Notes: generated from the sequence alone by a model not told the origin. A stretch of 64,000 nt of DNA from Desulfatitalea sp. BRH_c12 (GCA_000961655.1 LADR01000054.1:1-64000); one strand, 5' to 3'; shown: positions 34,601 through 45,106, counted from the first letter of the stretch. A program made the numbers and translations.

Positions 34601-35761
34601 ATCAATACATTCGATCAATCCGTCGATTTCATCCCGGCTGACGATCAGGGGCGGTGCGAAACGCAATATCTTCTCCTGCACGCAGTTGATCAGGTAGCCG
34701 CGTTCCATGCAGGCGTTGACGATTGACGCGCCCGGCACATCGAGTTGGGCGCCGATCAACAGACCTTTACCGCGCACAGACTGAATAACGGGGTGCTTTT
34801 TCTTCAGATCGGCGAGTCGGGCGCGCAGATAGGCGCCTTTTTCTTCGACCTGATCGAGAATGCCCTCTTCGGTCAACAGCTTGAGCACTTCGAGCGCCAC
34901 GGCCGTGACCAGCGGCGTTCCGCCGAAGGTGCTGGCATGCGCGCCGGGCACAAAGGCTGCGGCCGCCCGTTCGGTGGCCAGCATGGCGCCGATGGGCAAG
35001 CCATTGCCCAGGGCCTTGGCCAACGTCAGAATGTCGGGACGCACCCCGAAATGTTCATAGGCAAAGAGTTTGCCTGTGCGGCCCACGCCGGTCTGCACTT
35101 CGTCGAAGATCAGCAGGCATCCTTTTTCATCGCATAACTGGCGCACCTGGGCCAGGTAATCCCGCTCGGGGATGACCACGCCGCCTTCGCCCTGGATCGG
35201 TTCGAGCATGACCGCGCAGGTGGCCGGGCCGATGGCACAGCTCAGGTCCTCGATGTCGTTGAAAGGCACGAAGTCGAATCCTTCCAGAATCGGATCGTAC
35301 CCCTTGCGCACTTTTTCCTGCCCGGTGGCCGACAAGGTGGCCATGGTGCGGCCGTGAAACGATTGCTGCATGCTGACGATCCGGTAGCGCTCGGGACTGC
35401 CGTTTTCTTTGAAATACCGGCGGGCCAGCTTGATGGCGGCTTCGTTGGCTTCAGCCCCGCTGTTGGCGAAAAAAACGCGGTCGGCGAAACTGTGCTCGGT
35501 CAACCAGACGGCCAGTTCGGCCTGCGGCTGGGTATAAAACAAGTTGGAGACATGCCACAGTGTGCGGGCCTGTTCGGTCAGCGTTTCGACCAATCGGGGA
35601 TGGGAATGGCCCAGGTTGCACACGGCGATACCGGCGAGAAAATCGACATAGGCACGCCCTTGATCGTCCCATACGGTGCAGCCCTGCCCCTTGACCAATG
35701 CCAGCGGATACCGGGCATATGTGTTGGCGATATGCCGGTCGGCGGTTTGCTTGATATTCAT
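34571..35761 (-). CDS. argD: Acetylornithine aminotransferase
   Basis: 396 residues from ATG 35761, with AAGAGG upstream; the open frame runs much farther upstream but that part is a shadow of argB. Class III PLP aminotransferase with GIAVCNLGHSHPRLVETL, FFANSGAEANEAAIKLAR, FDEVQTGVGRTGKLFAYE and the PLP Lys in DILTLAKALGNGLPIGAML (about residue 250). It acts in arginine synthesis. The C-terminal seven residues are coded by a heptad repeat array, an unusual tail. Confidence 0.96.
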   Translation of the reverse strand: MNIKQTADRHIANTYARYPLALVKGQGCTVWDDQGRAYVDFLAGIAVCNLGHSHPRLVETLTEQARTLWHVSNLFYTQPQAELAVWLTEHSFADRVFFANSGAEANEAAIKLARRYFKENGSPERYRIVSMQQSFHGRTMATLSATGQEKVRKGYDPILEGFDFVPFNDIEDLSCAIGPATCAVMLEPIQGEGGVVIPERDYLAQVRQLCDEKGCLLIFDEVQTGVGRTGKLFAYEHFGVRPDILTLAKALGNGLPIGAMLATERAAAAFVPGAHASTFGGTPLVTAVALEVLKLLTEEGILDQVEEKGAYLRARLADLKKKHPVIQSVRGKGLLIGAQLDVPGASIVNACMERGYLINCVQEKILRFAPPLIVSRDEIDGLIECIDEVLSVKCKV

Positions 35762-35823
35762 GTGCGCCTCTTGATTTGGGAAAAGATGATGCGTGTAGCT
35801 CAATTGATTTGCCGCCACGAGGG

Positions 35824-36717
35824 CTACCTGAGGGTGACCTCCGTGCCGATACCCTGGTCCGTGAACAACTCCAGCAATATGGCATGGCGCCTTTTGCCGT
35901 TGATGATGGGGACCTTTTTGACACCGCCCTTCAACGCTTCCAAGGCATATTCGATTTTGGGAATCATACCGCCGGTGATCTGCTGTCCGGCGATCATCTG
36001 TTCGGCCTGTTGCATGTCTATGGAGGAGATCAACTGCCCCTGATCGTCGAGCACGCCGTCCACGTCGGTCATCAGAATCAGGCGGCTGGCATTGAGGGCG
36101 GTGGCGACATGGCTGGCGACCAGGTCGGCGTTGATGTTGTAAGTTTCGCCTTGTTCGCCGACGCCGATTGGCGCGATCACAGGGATGAAGCCCTCTTTGG
36201 TCAGCGTGTGAATGATGGCCGGGTTGATCCGGGTCACCTGCCCCACCATGCCCGGGTCGATGATTTCGGGTGGCTTGGTGCTGTCTTCCTGAAAAACGAT
36301 CTGCATTTTGGCTGCCTGAATCAATCCGCCGTCCTTGCCGCTCAAGCCCACGGCGCTGACGCCCTGTTGGTTGATCTGGGCCACGATGGACTTGTTGACC
36401 TTGCCGCCCAGCACCATCTCGACCACGTCCATTGTGGGGCCGTCGGTCATGCGCATGCCGCGCACGAATTTGGGCCGGATGCCCATCTGGTCGAGCACGC
36501 AATTGATCTGCGGGCCACCGCCGTGCACCACCACCGGATGGATACCGATAAATTTGAGCAGACTGATATCCCGGGCGAAATCTTCCTTGAGCTGCTCATC
36601 GACCATGGCATGGCCGCCATATTTGATGACCACCGTCATGCCCGCAAAACGTCGGATGTAAGGCAGGGCTTCGATTAAAATTTCAGCGACATTGGAGCGG
36701 GGAATGATGTTTTGCAT
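35824..36717 (-). CDS. argB: Acetylglutamate kinase
   Basis: 297 residues. [20 protein letters not shown] carries the phosphate-binding Lys-Tyr-Gly-Gly, then [24 protein letters not shown] and [14 protein letters not shown]. It phosphorylates N-acetylglutamate, the usual feedback point of arginine synthesis. The C-terminal half includes a segment typical of the arginine-sensitive form ([20 protein letters not shown]). argD follows at 62 bp. Confidence 0.97.
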   Translation of the reverse strand: MQNIIPRSNVAEILIEALPYIRRFAGMTVVIKYGGHAMVDEQLKEDFARDISLLKFIGIHPVVVHGGGPQINCVLDQMGIRPKFVRGMRMTDGPTMDVVEMVLGGKVNKSIVAQINQQGVSAVGLSGKDGGLIQAAKMQIVFQEDSTKPPEIIDPGMVGQVTRINPAIIHTLTKEGFIPVIAPIGVGEQGETYNINADLVASHVATALNASRLILMTDVDGVLDDQGQLISSIDMQQAEQMIAGQQITGGMIPKIEYALEALKGGVKKVPIINGKRRHAILLELFTDQGIGTEVTLR

Positions 36718-36773
36718 TCTTTTGGTTTTCCTATGCCGGCTTAGCCGGATTTAAGCCCTTCGCACAAGGCTCC

Positions 36774-36805
36774 CTTTACACTTTAAACTTTACACTTAAC
36801 ACTTC
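36774..36805. repeat. Heptad repeat array
   Basis: Four to five units of CTTTACA/CTTTAAA/CTTAACA between argB and hslU. The right end ACTTAACACTTC is the same as at 34589-34600 and 40804-40815. Confidence 0.8.
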
Positions 36806-36837
36806 TCAATAGTCACTTGAGCGAACTGCATTACAGA

Positions 36838-38211
36838 TTACAAAATATACCGGCTCAGATCCTCATCCTTCTTGATCGGCTCCAGTTTGCTGTCAACGTA
36901 GACGCCATCGACGTTCACGCGGGTCAGGTCCGCGCGCGGCGCTTCGAAAAGCACTTCTTCGAGCAGGCACTCCATCAAGGTGTGCAGGCGCCGCGCACCG
37001 ATATTTTCGGTGCGTTCGTTGACTTCCTGGGCCACGGCCGCGATGCGTGCAATGGCATCGTCGGTAAAGCTCAATTCGACGCCATCGGTCTGCAGCATGG
37101 CGATGTACTGCAGCACCAGCGCATTGCGCGGTTCCCGCAGAATGCGCTCGAACTCCGCCCGCCCCAGGGCATCCAGCTCGACCCGGATCGGAAAGCGACC
37201 CTGTAGTTCGGGGATCAGATCCGACGGCTTGATGGCATGAAATGCGCCGGAGGCGATAAACAGAATGTGGTCCGTACGCACCGGTCCGTGCTTCGTGTTG
37301 ACCGAGCTGCCTTCGACGATGGGCAGCAAATCGCGCTGCACGCCCTCGCGCGACACATCGGGGCCCTGCCCCTGGCTCTTGCCCACGATCTTGTCGATCT
37401 CATCCAGAAAAATGATGCCGGACTGTTCGACCTTCTCGACGGCCGTACGCACCACCTTTTCCATGTCCACCAGGTTCTGGGCCTCTTCCTGGGCCATGAG
37501 GTCGAGCGCCTCGGGGACTTTGACTTTGCGCCGTTTGACGTTCTTGGGCATCAACCCGCCGAGCATATCCTTGAAGTTGATCCCCATTTCCTCCATGCCC
37601 ACATTGGAAAAAATCTCTACCATGGGTATGGAGCGATCGGGCACGTCCAGATCCACGTAGCGGCTGTCCAGCTTGCCCTCGCGCAGCATGCGCCGCAGCT
37701 TTTCCCGGGTGGAAGGCGGCTCTTCCGCGGCCGACACCACTTCCAGAGCGGCTTCGCCGGAAGGTTCGCGTTTGTTCGACTCAGCGACGCTCGATTTGGG
37801 CAGCAGCAGGTCGAGCATGCGCTCTTCGGCGATTTTACGGGCTTTGTCCTGGACAGCCACCTGCTCGCTCTGGCGCACGGCGTTGACGGTCAGTTCGACC
37901 AGGTCGCGCACCATGGATTCCACATCCCGGCCCACGTAACCGACTTCAGTGAACTTGGAGGCCTCCACCTTGAAAAAAGGAGAATCGGTCATTTGCGACA
38001 ACCGGCGGGCAATCTCGGTTTTGCCGACCCCTGTGGGTCCGATCAGGATGATATTCTTGGGAGCGATTTCATCCCGCAGATCATCCGACACCTGCCGCCG
38101 ACGCCACCGATTGCGCAGGGCGATGGCCACCGATCGTTTGGCTTTGTCCTGGCCGATGATGTAGCGGTCCAGTTGGGCTACGATTTCATGGGGTTTGAGA
38201 TCCTGCATCAC
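36838..38211 (-). CDS. hslU: ATP-dependent protease ATPase subunit HslU
   Basis: 457 residues. The N-terminus [20 protein letters not shown] is typical, followed by Walker [16 protein letters not shown], Walker [12 protein letters not shown] and sensor-2 region [10 protein letters not shown]. The inserted I domain (about 110-240) is present. The C-terminal LSRYIL tail, which docks into HslV, is intact. The start overlaps hslV by 26 bp, so subunits are probably co-translated. Confidence 0.97.
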   Translation of the reverse strand: MMQDLKPHEIVAQLDRYIIGQDKAKRSVAIALRNRWRRRQVSDDLRDEIAPKNIILIGPTGVGKTEIARRLSQMTDSPFFKVEASKFTEVGYVGRDVESMVRDLVELTVNAVRQSEQVAVQDKARKIAEERMLDLLLPKSSVAESNKREPSGEAALEVVSAAEEPPSTREKLRRMLREGKLDSRYVDLDVPDRSIPMVEIFSNVGMEEMGINFKDMLGGLMPKNVKRRKVKVPEALDLMAQEEAQNLVDMEKVVRTAVEKVEQSGIIFLDEIDKIVGKSQGQGPDVSREGVQRDLLPIVEGSSVNTKHGPVRTDHILFIASGAFHAIKPSDLIPELQGRFPIRVELDALGRAEFERILREPRNALVLQYIAMLQTDGVELSFTDDAIARIAAVAQEVNERTENIGARRLHTLMECLLEEVLFEAPRADLTRVNVDGVYVDSKLEPIKKDEDLSRYIL

Positions 38212-38761
38212 ATTTCATCTCTTCGATGGTTATAAAATCATTGGTAAAAACACACAGGCCGGCAGCGATTTGCATGGCCGCTTCCACCACATGGCGGGCA
38301 TCCAATGCCGAGTGTCGCAACAGCGCCATGGCCGCAGCCTGGGCCGCCGTGCCACCCGAACCGATACCGATGATGCCTTCATCCGGCTCGATGACATCGC
38401 CGGTGCCCGAAATCAGGAAGAGCTTCTGGGGATCGGCGGCAATCATCAAGGCTTCCAACCGGCGCAGCATTTTGTCGGTGCGCCAGTCGCGGGCCAGTTC
38501 GACGGCTGCGCGGGTCAGATTGCCGTTATAGCGCTCCAACTTGCCTTCCAGACGTTCGGACAGGTTCATGGCATCGGCTGTCGCGCCGGCGAATCCCACC
38601 ATGATGCGGTCGTTGTAAATACGGCGCACCTTACGCGCCTGGTGCTTGATGACCGTATTGTTCATCGAGACCTGCCCGTCGCCGGCCAGCACGACCATTC
38701 CCTGATGGCGCACGGCCAGAATGGTTGTGCCGTGGATGAACGGAATCGCCTGGCTCGTCAT
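38186..38761 (-). CDS. hslV: ATP-dependent protease peptidase subunit HslV
   Basis: 191 residues, a proteasome beta-type Ntn hydrolase. After a propeptide of 11 residues (ending IPFIHG) comes [20 protein letters not shown], with the catalytic Thr at its head. [19 protein letters not shown] and [19 protein letters not shown] are also family patterns. It forms the double hexamer protease with HslU. xerC lies 21 bp upstream. Confidence 0.97.
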   Translation of the reverse strand: MTSQAIPFIHGTTILAVRHQGMVVLAGDGQVSMNNTVIKHQARKVRRIYNDRIMVGFAGATADAMNLSERLEGKLERYNGNLTRAAVELARDWRTDKMLRRLEALMIAADPQKLFLISGTGDVIEPDEGIIGIGSGGTAAQAAAMALLRHSALDARHVVEAAMQIAAGLCVFTNDFITIEEMKCDAGSQTP

Positions 38762-38782
38762 GAAACACCTTCTTTCAGCGGC

Positions 38783-39718
38783 TTACCGCCGGGGATGCGC
38801 TTTGTCGTAAACCGCCATCAGACGGTCGACGCTCACATGTGTGTAGCGTTGGGTCGTGGAAAGACTGCTGTGGCCCAGCAACTCCTGCACCGCCCGCAGA
38901 TCGGCGCCCGCATCCAGCAAATGGGTGGCAAAAGAGTGGCGCAGGCCGTGCGGCGACAAGGGAACCGCCAGTCCGCACTTGCGCGCAAACTTATCGACCA
39001 CCCGCGCGATCGACCGCGTTGTCAGGCGCCCGAGATTTTTGTTGAGAAACAGGGCGCCCCCGCCGGGTTCAAGGTCGCCGACCTGCTGCTGCAATGCCTG
39101 TCGATATTCGGCGACGGCCTGCACCGATTTCGCGCCGATGGGCACGATGCGCTCCTTGTTGCCCTTGCCGAGGACGCGAATCAGCCCGCTGCCCAGATCC
39201 ACGTGCGCCACATCCAGGCCGGCCAGTTCGGATACCCGCACCCCGCCCGAATACAACGTTTCCAGAATGGCCCGGTCGCGCAATCCCAGAACATCTTCCG
39301 GGCGGACAGCGTCCAGCAAACGGAACATATCGTCCACGGACAAAAAGACCGGCATGGGTTTGCCATGCTTGGGCGTCCGGATCCCTTCGGTCGGATTCTC
39401 TTCGATGACCCGATACTTATGCAGATAACGGAAAAATGAGCGGATGGCAGCCAGTTTACGGGCAATCGTAATCTTGCGATTGCGGCCATGCAGATACCCC
39501 ATATACCCCCGGATCTGCATGGCATCCACTTGCGCCAGAAGTACGGCCGCCTTCTCCGATTCGGTGTCGCGCTTTGCAGGGAGATCGCCGGCAATGTATG
39601 CGGCCAGTTCCTCCAGATCGGCGCGGTAGGCCCGCAAGGTGTGCGCCGAGTAGCCGCGCTCAGCCGCCAGACTTTGCAGGAAACGATCGATGTGATCGTA
39701 CAATGCTTCGGATTTCAT
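38783..39718 (-). CDS. xerC: Tyrosine recombinase XerC
   Basis: 311 residues. The N-terminal SAM-like DNA-binding domain (YSAHTLRAYRADLEELAAYI) is followed by the catalytic domain: box I Arg in LYSGGVRVSELAGL, Lys in KGNKERIVPIG, HGLRHSFATHLLDAG (H-x-x-R), LLGHSSLSTTQRYTHVS with the nucleophile Tyr. With XerD it resolves chromosome dimers at dif. The xerC-hslV-hslU order is conserved in many bacteria, which favours XerC over a mobile integrase. Confidence 0.94.
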   Translation of the reverse strand: MKSEALYDHIDRFLQSLAAERGYSAHTLRAYRADLEELAAYIAGDLPAKRDTESEKAAVLLAQVDAMQIRGYMGYLHGRNRKITIARKLAAIRSFFRYLHKYRVIEENPTEGIRTPKHGKPMPVFLSVDDMFRLLDAVRPEDVLGLRDRAILETLYSGGVRVSELAGLDVAHVDLGSGLIRVLGKGNKERIVPIGAKSVQAVAEYRQALQQQVGDLEPGGGALFLNKNLGRLTTRSIARVVDKFARKCGLAVPLSPHGLRHSFATHLLDAGADLRAVQELLGHSSLSTTQRYTHVSVDRLMAVYDKAHPRR

Positions 39719-39802
39719 GACATTTCCCAGCCGCTCACGGCAGTATGCTCGTTATAGGGCATCCCCGGAAATGGCCTGCACCCCCAACGAGCCATCCCCT
39801 GC

Positions 39803-40129
39803 TTATGCCGCTCTGCGCGTCTTCTTTTTGATGCGCGAAATCTGTCGGCGATAGCGCGTCGCCAGCACGCTGTCCTTGGCTTCCAATGCCTGGCTGCGCT
39901 GCCCTTTCAGGCTTTTGATCTTGGCTTTGAGCTGTTTGGTAGTGGCGCCGGGCTTGGCCTTGGGGGTATCTTTGATGCCCCTGGACTCTTTGATCTCAGC
40001 CAGCAGTTCGGTTTTGTTCATTCCGTGCACGCCCACGATGCCATCGATCTGCTTGGCGATTTCCCGTAAATCCTTGACGGTCATTTTGTCGAGCGGTTTT
40101 TCCTTGGCTTCCTTCTTGTCTTTTGCCAT
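39803..40129 (-). CDS. Basic protein with Rho N-terminal/SAP-like domain
   Basis: 108 residues, very rich in Lys and Arg. The first half has a Rho_N-like motif (LDKMTVKDLREIAKQ, then VHGMNKTELLAEIKES), a small helical nucleic-acid-binding fold. The second half is a basic coiled stretch (LKAKIKSLKGQRSQALEAKD) ending in KKTRRAA. RNA or DNA binding is likely. No clear operon partner is near. Confidence 0.75.
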   Translation of the reverse strand: MAKDKKEAKEKPLDKMTVKDLREIAKQIDGIVGVHGMNKTELLAEIKESRGIKDTPKAKPGATTKQLKAKIKSLKGQRSQALEAKDSVLATRYRRQISRIKKKTRRAA

Positions 40130-40316
40130 AGTTCTGAATCCCCTTTCTTATCTGTTTCGAAAAGCAACAACGGAGGCCCCGTATACGCCTCCGCCAAATT
40201 CAATGCCGGTGCCGCAGGATAGCTGGCAGCTATATATCTTCCAGCCGCTTGAAAATGTGTAGATTACCGCGTTTGTCTTTTAAATGTCAATAAGGTCGCG
40301 TTTCTTGTTTCTTAAA

Positions 40317-40779
40317 CAGGGTATCCGCATTTGAAAATTGTTCTCGCAGGGGATAACACCTGTAGGGGCGACCGGCGGTCGCCCGGTGCGGGTGCAAATC
40401 CACCACCCCGGCAATCATGGGTGCGGGAGAAAAAAGGCCGCGCCAGCCTGTGCGATGACCCAAATTCAGTGGTTCGCGTGGGCGACCGCCGGTCGCCCCT
40501 ACAACGGGCACCGTGACTATCACGGTGTCCATTCGCCCCGGGATTGACCGACATTTACGCAACGGGCGAGCACAAGGTTCGCCCATACAGGTGAAACCGG
40601 ACGCTCCCCTCAGGTCCAGTGGGTTGCGCGGGCGACCGCCGGTCGCCCCTACAGCGGGCATCGTGGTCAGCACGATGGCCTTTCGTCCCCAGGGATCCGC
40701 CGACATTTACGCACCGGGCGAACACACGGGGCGGCCATTAGGAAGAACGATGTACTATTCCTGAAATGCGGCTACCTTG
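40317..40779. mobile_element. Complete MITE-like element with terminal inverted repeats
   Basis: 463 bases without a transposase. The left end CAGGGTATCCGCATTTG (40317-40333) and the right end GAAATGCGGCTACCTTG (40763-40779) are inverted copies matching at 14 of 17 positions. Inside are the family hairpin arms at 40360-40384, 40480-40504 and 40630-40654. Related pieces lie at 1-788, 23320-23485 and 51662-51845. No clear target-site duplication is visible. 40130-40316 before it shows nothing recognisable. Confidence 0.7.
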
Positions 40780-40783
40780 GTCC

Positions 40784-40815
40784 CTTAACACTTATCACTT
40801 ATAACTTAACACTTC
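40784..40815. repeat. Heptad repeat array next to the MITE-like element
   Basis: CTTAACA, CTTATCA, CTTATAA, CTTAACA units directly follow the MITE-like element and precede the stop of the slipin gene. It shares the end ACTTAACACTTC with the two arrays near the arg genes. Confidence 0.75.
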
Positions 40816-40826
40816 CTTATGCCATT

Positions 40827-41576
40827 TCACACTTTGCTCTTATCCGAAAACGCCCGAAACAGATCGATGGGCATGGGGAACATGACGGTCGAGTTGTTCC
40901 CGGAGGCCATTTCACGCATCGTTTGCAGATAGCGCAACTGCAGGGCGATCGGGTGAATGGCGATGATCTCGGCGGCATCCGACAACCGGGTGGCAGCCTG
41001 GTATTCGCCTTCGGCATTGATCACTTTGGCCCGCCGCTCGCGTTCGGCCTCGGCCTGCTTGGCCATGGCGCGCTGCATCTCCACCGGCAGGTCGATGTGT
41101 TTCAATTCCACATTGGCCACCTTAAGGCCCCACGGATCCGTATGGGTGTCCAGGATCTCCTGCAACTTGGAATTTATTTTTTCACGATCGGAGAGCAATT
41201 CGTCCAGGTCGGCCTGACCGCATACGCTTCGCAGCGTTGTCTGGGCCAGTTGTGCCATGGCGTAACCGTAGTTTTCTACCTCTATGATGGCTTTCACCGA
41301 GTCGATAACGCGGAAATAGATCACCGCGTTGACCTTGACCGACACATTGTCCCGTGTGATCACGTCCTGGGGGTCGACATCCATGGCAACCAGGCGCAAG
41401 CTGACTTTCACCATGCGGTCCACCACTGGAATCAGCAGAATCAGCCCCGGCCCTTTGGCTGCGATGACCCGTCCGAGCCGAAATATCACGCCCCTTTCGT
41501 ATTCGTTCAAAATCTTAATGGCCGAATACAAGAACAAAAGAAAAAGAACGATAATGGTGACAAAAGGCGCGATCAT
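40827..41576 (-). CDS. Slipin (stomatin-like SPFH/band 7 protein)
   Basis: 249 residues: one N-terminal membrane helix ([19 protein letters not shown]) and an SPFH domain ([20 protein letters not shown], then [20 protein letters not shown]), then the alanine/glutamate-rich helix [20 protein letters not shown]. Prokaryotic slipins pair with NfeD, encoded 82 bp upstream here, and act in membrane domain organisation or quality control. Confidence 0.93.
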   Translation of the reverse strand: MIAPFVTIIVLFLLFLYSAIKILNEYERGVIFRLGRVIAAKGPGLILLIPVVDRMVKVSLRLVAMDVDPQDVITRDNVSVKVNAVIYFRVIDSVKAIIEVENYGYAMAQLAQTTLRSVCGQADLDELLSDREKINSKLQEILDTHTDPWGLKVANVELKHIDLPVEMQRAMAKQAEAERERRAKVINAEGEYQAATRLSDAAEIIAIHPIALQLRYLQTMREMASGNNSTVMFPMPIDLFRAFSDKSKV

Positions 41577-41658
41577 GGAGACCTCCCTTGGTGGTTGGTT
41601 ATGGGTGATTCGCTGATATGTTCAATGTTGTTTGCGGGCCTTGGCAAACCATGTCGAT

Positions 41659-42951
41659 TCAGATGGAAACGGGTTTCACCGTGACCACCAGGCCTTTTAC
41701 CGCTTCGACCTGCACCTTGGTGCCCACGGCCGCAGGTTGGCTGAAGCGCGCTTGCCACATTTCGCCGTGGACCAGCACCTTGCCCTCTAAGCCCTGCGCC
41801 TGTTTGACCACCCCGATCTCTCCGATCAATCCTTCGAGCCCGGTGGACGGCAGGTGAACATGCGCCCGCACGACCAATCCGACCACGGCCACGAAGAAGC
41901 CGCAGATGGTCAGCACGGTGGGGATCAAGACGCTCCATGCCACCTGAAACTGCGGCCCCGCGCCCTTGAACAGCATCAGAGATCCTAAAACCATACTGAC
42001 AACGCCGGCCACGCTGAGCAAGCCGAAACTGGCCACTTTCAGTTCCAGGATAAAGAAGATCACGGATAGCACGATCAATAAAATGCCGGCGATATTGACC
42101 GGCAATGTCTGAAAGGAGAAGAAGGCCAGTATCAGGGCAATAGCGCCGATCACCCCCGGAAAGAGAGCGCCGGGATTGGACAGTTCGAAATACAGCCCGG
42201 CCAGGCCGATCATGAAAAGAATGTAGGCGATGTTCGGATCGCTGATCAACTTGAGAATTCTGGTGCGCAGGTTAGGTTCGATGGGCACAACCTTTGCCCC
42301 TTTGACATCCAGCTTGCCCTTGTCCTGCACTTGCCGGCCGTGAATGCGGGCGAGTAGATCATCCATATCCCTGGCGATCAGATCGATGACTTTCAATTTT
42401 AAAGCTTCATCGGCGGTTACCGAGACACTTTCGCGCACCGCCTTTTCAGCCCATTGCGCATTGCGCCCTTTGCGCTCGGCAATCCCTTTGGTGAATGCCA
42501 CCATGTCATTGAGGACTTTTTCCCCCATGGCGTCGTCTATGTTTTTGCCGCCGGCGCCCACCGGGTGCGCCGCTCCGATATTGGTGCCCGGCGCCATAAC
42601 GGCGATATCCGCGGCCATGGTGATCATGACGCCGGCCGAAGCCGCCCGCGCGCCGCTCGGCGAAACGTACACCACGACAGGGACCGAACTGGCGTACATG
42701 GCCTGCACAATCGTGCGCATCGATTCGACCGCGCCACCGGGCGTATCGAGCAAGATCACCAGCGCGGCCGCCTCTTCAACGGAAGCTTTCAGCAGCGCAT
42801 CTTCGACGAATTCAGCAACACCCGGCCCGATGGGATCGGCCACCAGGATGGTCATGACGTTTTTGGCACTTTCTTTTTCCGCTTCCGCTGCAAGACCCGC
42901 GGCAGACAGAACCAGGCTGAACGCCATGATCCACAGCAAGATTGAGCGCAT
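41659..42951 (-). CDS. NfeD-like membrane protein with ClpP-class serine protease domain
   Basis: 430 residues, full-length (NfeD1b) type. A signal peptide (ILLWIMAFSLVLSAAGLA) is followed by a ClpP-like domain (VILLDTPGGAVESMRTIVQ; SPSGARAASAGVMITMA with the expected catalytic Ser; the Lys in RKGRNAQWAEKAV), then four to five membrane helices and a C-terminal OB-fold (LIGEIGVVKQAQGLEGKVLV). The partner slipin gene follows, and these proteases are thought to cleave the slipin C-terminus. Confidence 0.92.
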   Translation of the reverse strand: MRSILLWIMAFSLVLSAAGLAAEAEKESAKNVMTILVADPIGPGVAEFVEDALLKASVEEAAALVILLDTPGGAVESMRTIVQAMYASSVPVVVYVSPSGARAASAGVMITMAADIAVMAPGTNIGAAHPVGAGGKNIDDAMGEKVLNDMVAFTKGIAERKGRNAQWAEKAVRESVSVTADEALKLKVIDLIARDMDDLLARIHGRQVQDKGKLDVKGAKVVPIEPNLRTRILKLISDPNIAYILFMIGLAGLYFELSNPGALFPGVIGAIALILAFFSFQTLPVNIAGILLIVLSVIFFILELKVASFGLLSVAGVVSMVLGSLMLFKGAGPQFQVAWSVLIPTVLTICGFFVAVVGLVVRAHVHLPSTGLEGLIGEIGVVKQAQGLEGKVLVHGEMWQARFSQPAAVGTKVQVEAVKGLVVTVKPVSI

Positions 42952-43061
42952 TGTGCCTCTCCTGATGGTTGTTGGCCTAAACCCGGATGCCGGGCAATGT
43001 ACGGAGAACAGCCGCGTGCAAGGTATTCCGAAAAACGCCTGTTAGACCAAGATAATATATA

Positions 43062-43823
43062 TTACAGCGGGATACGCAACAAGGCCATGACCTTTTTCAT
43101 ATCCGCCCACACCTCTCTTTTGTACTCCGGATGCCTGAGCAGGTAGGAGGGATGGAAGGTCGGCATCACTTTGATGCCGTTCAGATCGTGAAAATGGCCG
43201 CGCAAGGCAGAGATCGCCTGGGGCGTGTCCAAAAGGGTCTGGGCCGCAAAAGTGCCCAGCGCACAAATCACTTTGGGACGCAGCGCCGCCACTTGTCGCT
43301 GCAGAAAGGGGCGACAAGCCTGGATTTCGGCGGGCTCGGGATTGCGGTTTTCAGGCGGCCGGCATTTGACCACGTTGCAGATGTAGACTTTCTCCCGCGT
43401 CAGCTTCATGGCCTCGATAATGCGGGCAAGCAGTTCACCGGCTGGTCCGACGAAGGGCCGCCCGCTGCGGTCTTCCTCGAAACCCGGCCCCTCCCCCACG
43501 AACACCAGCTCAGCGTCGGGGGAACCTTCACCGAAGACGATATGGGTGCGGCCGGCGCTCAAGCCGCAACGCCGGCACTCGCCCAGATCGGACCGGATGT
43601 CTTCGAGGGTTTCCCCGGTCGATGGCAGCGGTGTTTCCTTGGGCGAATGGGCCGGTGCTTTCACATTCTCAGCAGGCGGGCGCGACCATTCTTGCAGAAG
43701 CGCCAGCGACGCCGGCGAACAGTCAAACCCGCGGCAGCCCCAACGCGCCATCTGCTCCAGGTGGTTGCGCAATGCCAGCAGGGTTTCGGTAAAATCGGAC
43801 GCGTCCAGGCTTTCCAATGGCAT
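43062..43823 (-). CDS. Family 4 uracil-DNA glycosylase
   Basis: 253 residues from ATG 43823, with AGGAAAG upstream. The iron-sulfur cysteines are in CRRCGLSAGRTHIVFGEG and VVKCRPPENRNPEPAEIQAC. The active-site motif GEGPGFEEDRSGRPFVGPAG and the late HPSYLLRHPEYK agree with family 4 (UdgA) enzymes, which remove uracil from DNA and carry a 4Fe-4S cluster. An extra N-terminal region of about 85 residues precedes the domain. It is 26 bp after coaBC. Confidence 0.93.
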   Translation of the reverse strand: MPLESLDASDFTETLLALRNHLEQMARWGCRGFDCSPASLALLQEWSRPPAENVKAPAHSPKETPLPSTGETLEDIRSDLGECRRCGLSAGRTHIVFGEGSPDAELVFVGEGPGFEEDRSGRPFVGPAGELLARIIEAMKLTREKVYICNVVKCRPPENRNPEPAEIQACRPFLQRQVAALRPKVICALGTFAAQTLLDTPQAISALRGHFHDLNGIKVMPTFHPSYLLRHPEYKREVWADMKKVMALLRIPL

Positions 43824-43849
43824 TATCTTTCCTAATAAAATCATAACCT

Positions 43850-45049
43850 TCAGTTTGCCAGCCCAACGATACGATCCAGTAAAAGGTGCGCCAGATCGGC
43901 CTTGGTCATCAGATCGACCTGTTCGCGGGTGTCGTTGCTGAAGTACAACGTCGCCCGGTTGGTGTCCGCGCAGAAACCGGCGTCGGACGGCCCGATCAGA
44001 TTGCCCACGATGATGTCGAGGTTTTTGGCTTTGAGCTTGCCGGTGGCAAAGGCATCCAAATCATGGGTTTCAGCGGCAAACCCGACCAGAATCTGATTTT
44101 TCTTGCGTTCGCCGACGGCTTTAAGGATGTCCTGGGTACGCTCCAGCGCGATGGAAAGTTGGGCTTGCTCTTTCTTGATTTTCAAATCGGACACCGCTGC
44201 AGGCCTGAAGTCGGCCACCGCCGCCGTCTTGATGATGATGTCATGGCCGTCCATCTGGCCCAGAACGGCCGCGGCCATCTCAGCCGCGCTGGTCACCGGC
44301 AGAACGCACACGTTCAGCGGCGGCGCCAAGGCTGTAGGGCCGGATATCAGGGTTACCTGCGCGCCGCGCATGGCGGCCGCGCGCGCGACGGCATAGCCCA
44401 TTTTCCCTGAAGAGGGATTCGTAATGAAACGCACCGGATCAATGGCCTCGCGGGTTGGACCGGCCGTAATCAGCACCTTTCGGCCCTCCAGGTCCTTGGG
44501 CGTCAGCAGATCGACGAGCGCATCGAAAATAATCGCGGGATCGGGCAAGCGCCCGGGGCCGGTGGTGCCGCAGGCCAGCTCGCCGGCCCCCGGGTCGAGG
44601 ATCGTGTAGCCGTAGGATTTCAAGAGCGTGAGATTGCGTTGCACCGCCTTGCTTTCGTACATGTGGGTGTTCATGGCCGGACAGATCAGCACCGGACACG
44701 TGACGGCCAGCATAAAAGTACTCAAGGCGTCATCGGCAATGCCACCGGCCAATTTGCCGATGATATTGGCCGTGGCCGGCGCAATCACCACCGCTTCGGC
44801 TTCCTGAGCCCAATGGATATGCTGCACAGCGGCCTCATCGGAAATTGCGAACAAATTGCGACAGACCGGGGTGTGGCTGAGGGCCTCGAAGGTTATCGGG
44901 CCGACGAAGTGCGCCGCATTGTCGGTCATGACCACACGCACGACGGCCTCTTCCTTGACGAGATGCCGCAACAGTTCGACGCTTTTATAGGCGGCGATTC
45001 CGCCGCAGACCCCTAATACCAGGTGTTTGCCGTGTAAGTGGTATCTCAT
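43850..45049 (-). CDS. coaBC: Bifunctional phosphopantothenoylcysteine decarboxylase/synthetase
   Basis: 399 residues. The CoaC flavoprotein half has [22 protein letters not shown]-like [37 protein letters not shown] and the Cys in [15 protein letters not shown]. The CoaB half has [33 protein letters not shown] and the DLKIKK Lys region. It makes 4'-phosphopantetheine in coenzyme A synthesis. Confidence 0.96.
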   Translation of the reverse strand: MRYHLHGKHLVLGVCGGIAAYKSVELLRHLVKEEAVVRVVMTDNAAHFVGPITFEALSHTPVCRNLFAISDEAAVQHIHWAQEAEAVVIAPATANIIGKLAGGIADDALSTFMLAVTCPVLICPAMNTHMYESKAVQRNLTLLKSYGYTILDPGAGELACGTTGPGRLPDPAIIFDALVDLLTPKDLEGRKVLITAGPTREAIDPVRFITNPSSGKMGYAVARAAAMRGAQVTLISGPTALAPPLNVCVLPVTSAAEMAAAVLGQMDGHDIIIKTAAVADFRPAAVSDLKIKKEQAQLSIALERTQDILKAVGERKKNQILVGFAAETHDLDAFATGKLKAKNLDIIVGNLIGPSDAGFCADTNRATLYFSNDTREQVDLMTKADLAHLLLDRIVGLAN

Positions 45050-45106
45050 CGTAGTTACCTATTCATCTTTCTGGTTGCGATCGTCGCAAGAGGTGATCCC
45101 GCGCAG

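Noticed and set aside
35762-36502. N-terminal extension of argD (643-codon frame)
   Set aside because: The extension is antiparallel-frame reading through argB; ArgD begins at ATG 35761 with a ribosome-binding site and normal family length.
38783-39718. Phage integrase
   Set aside because: Size, catalytic motifs and the conserved order xerC-hslV-hslU support chromosomal XerC.
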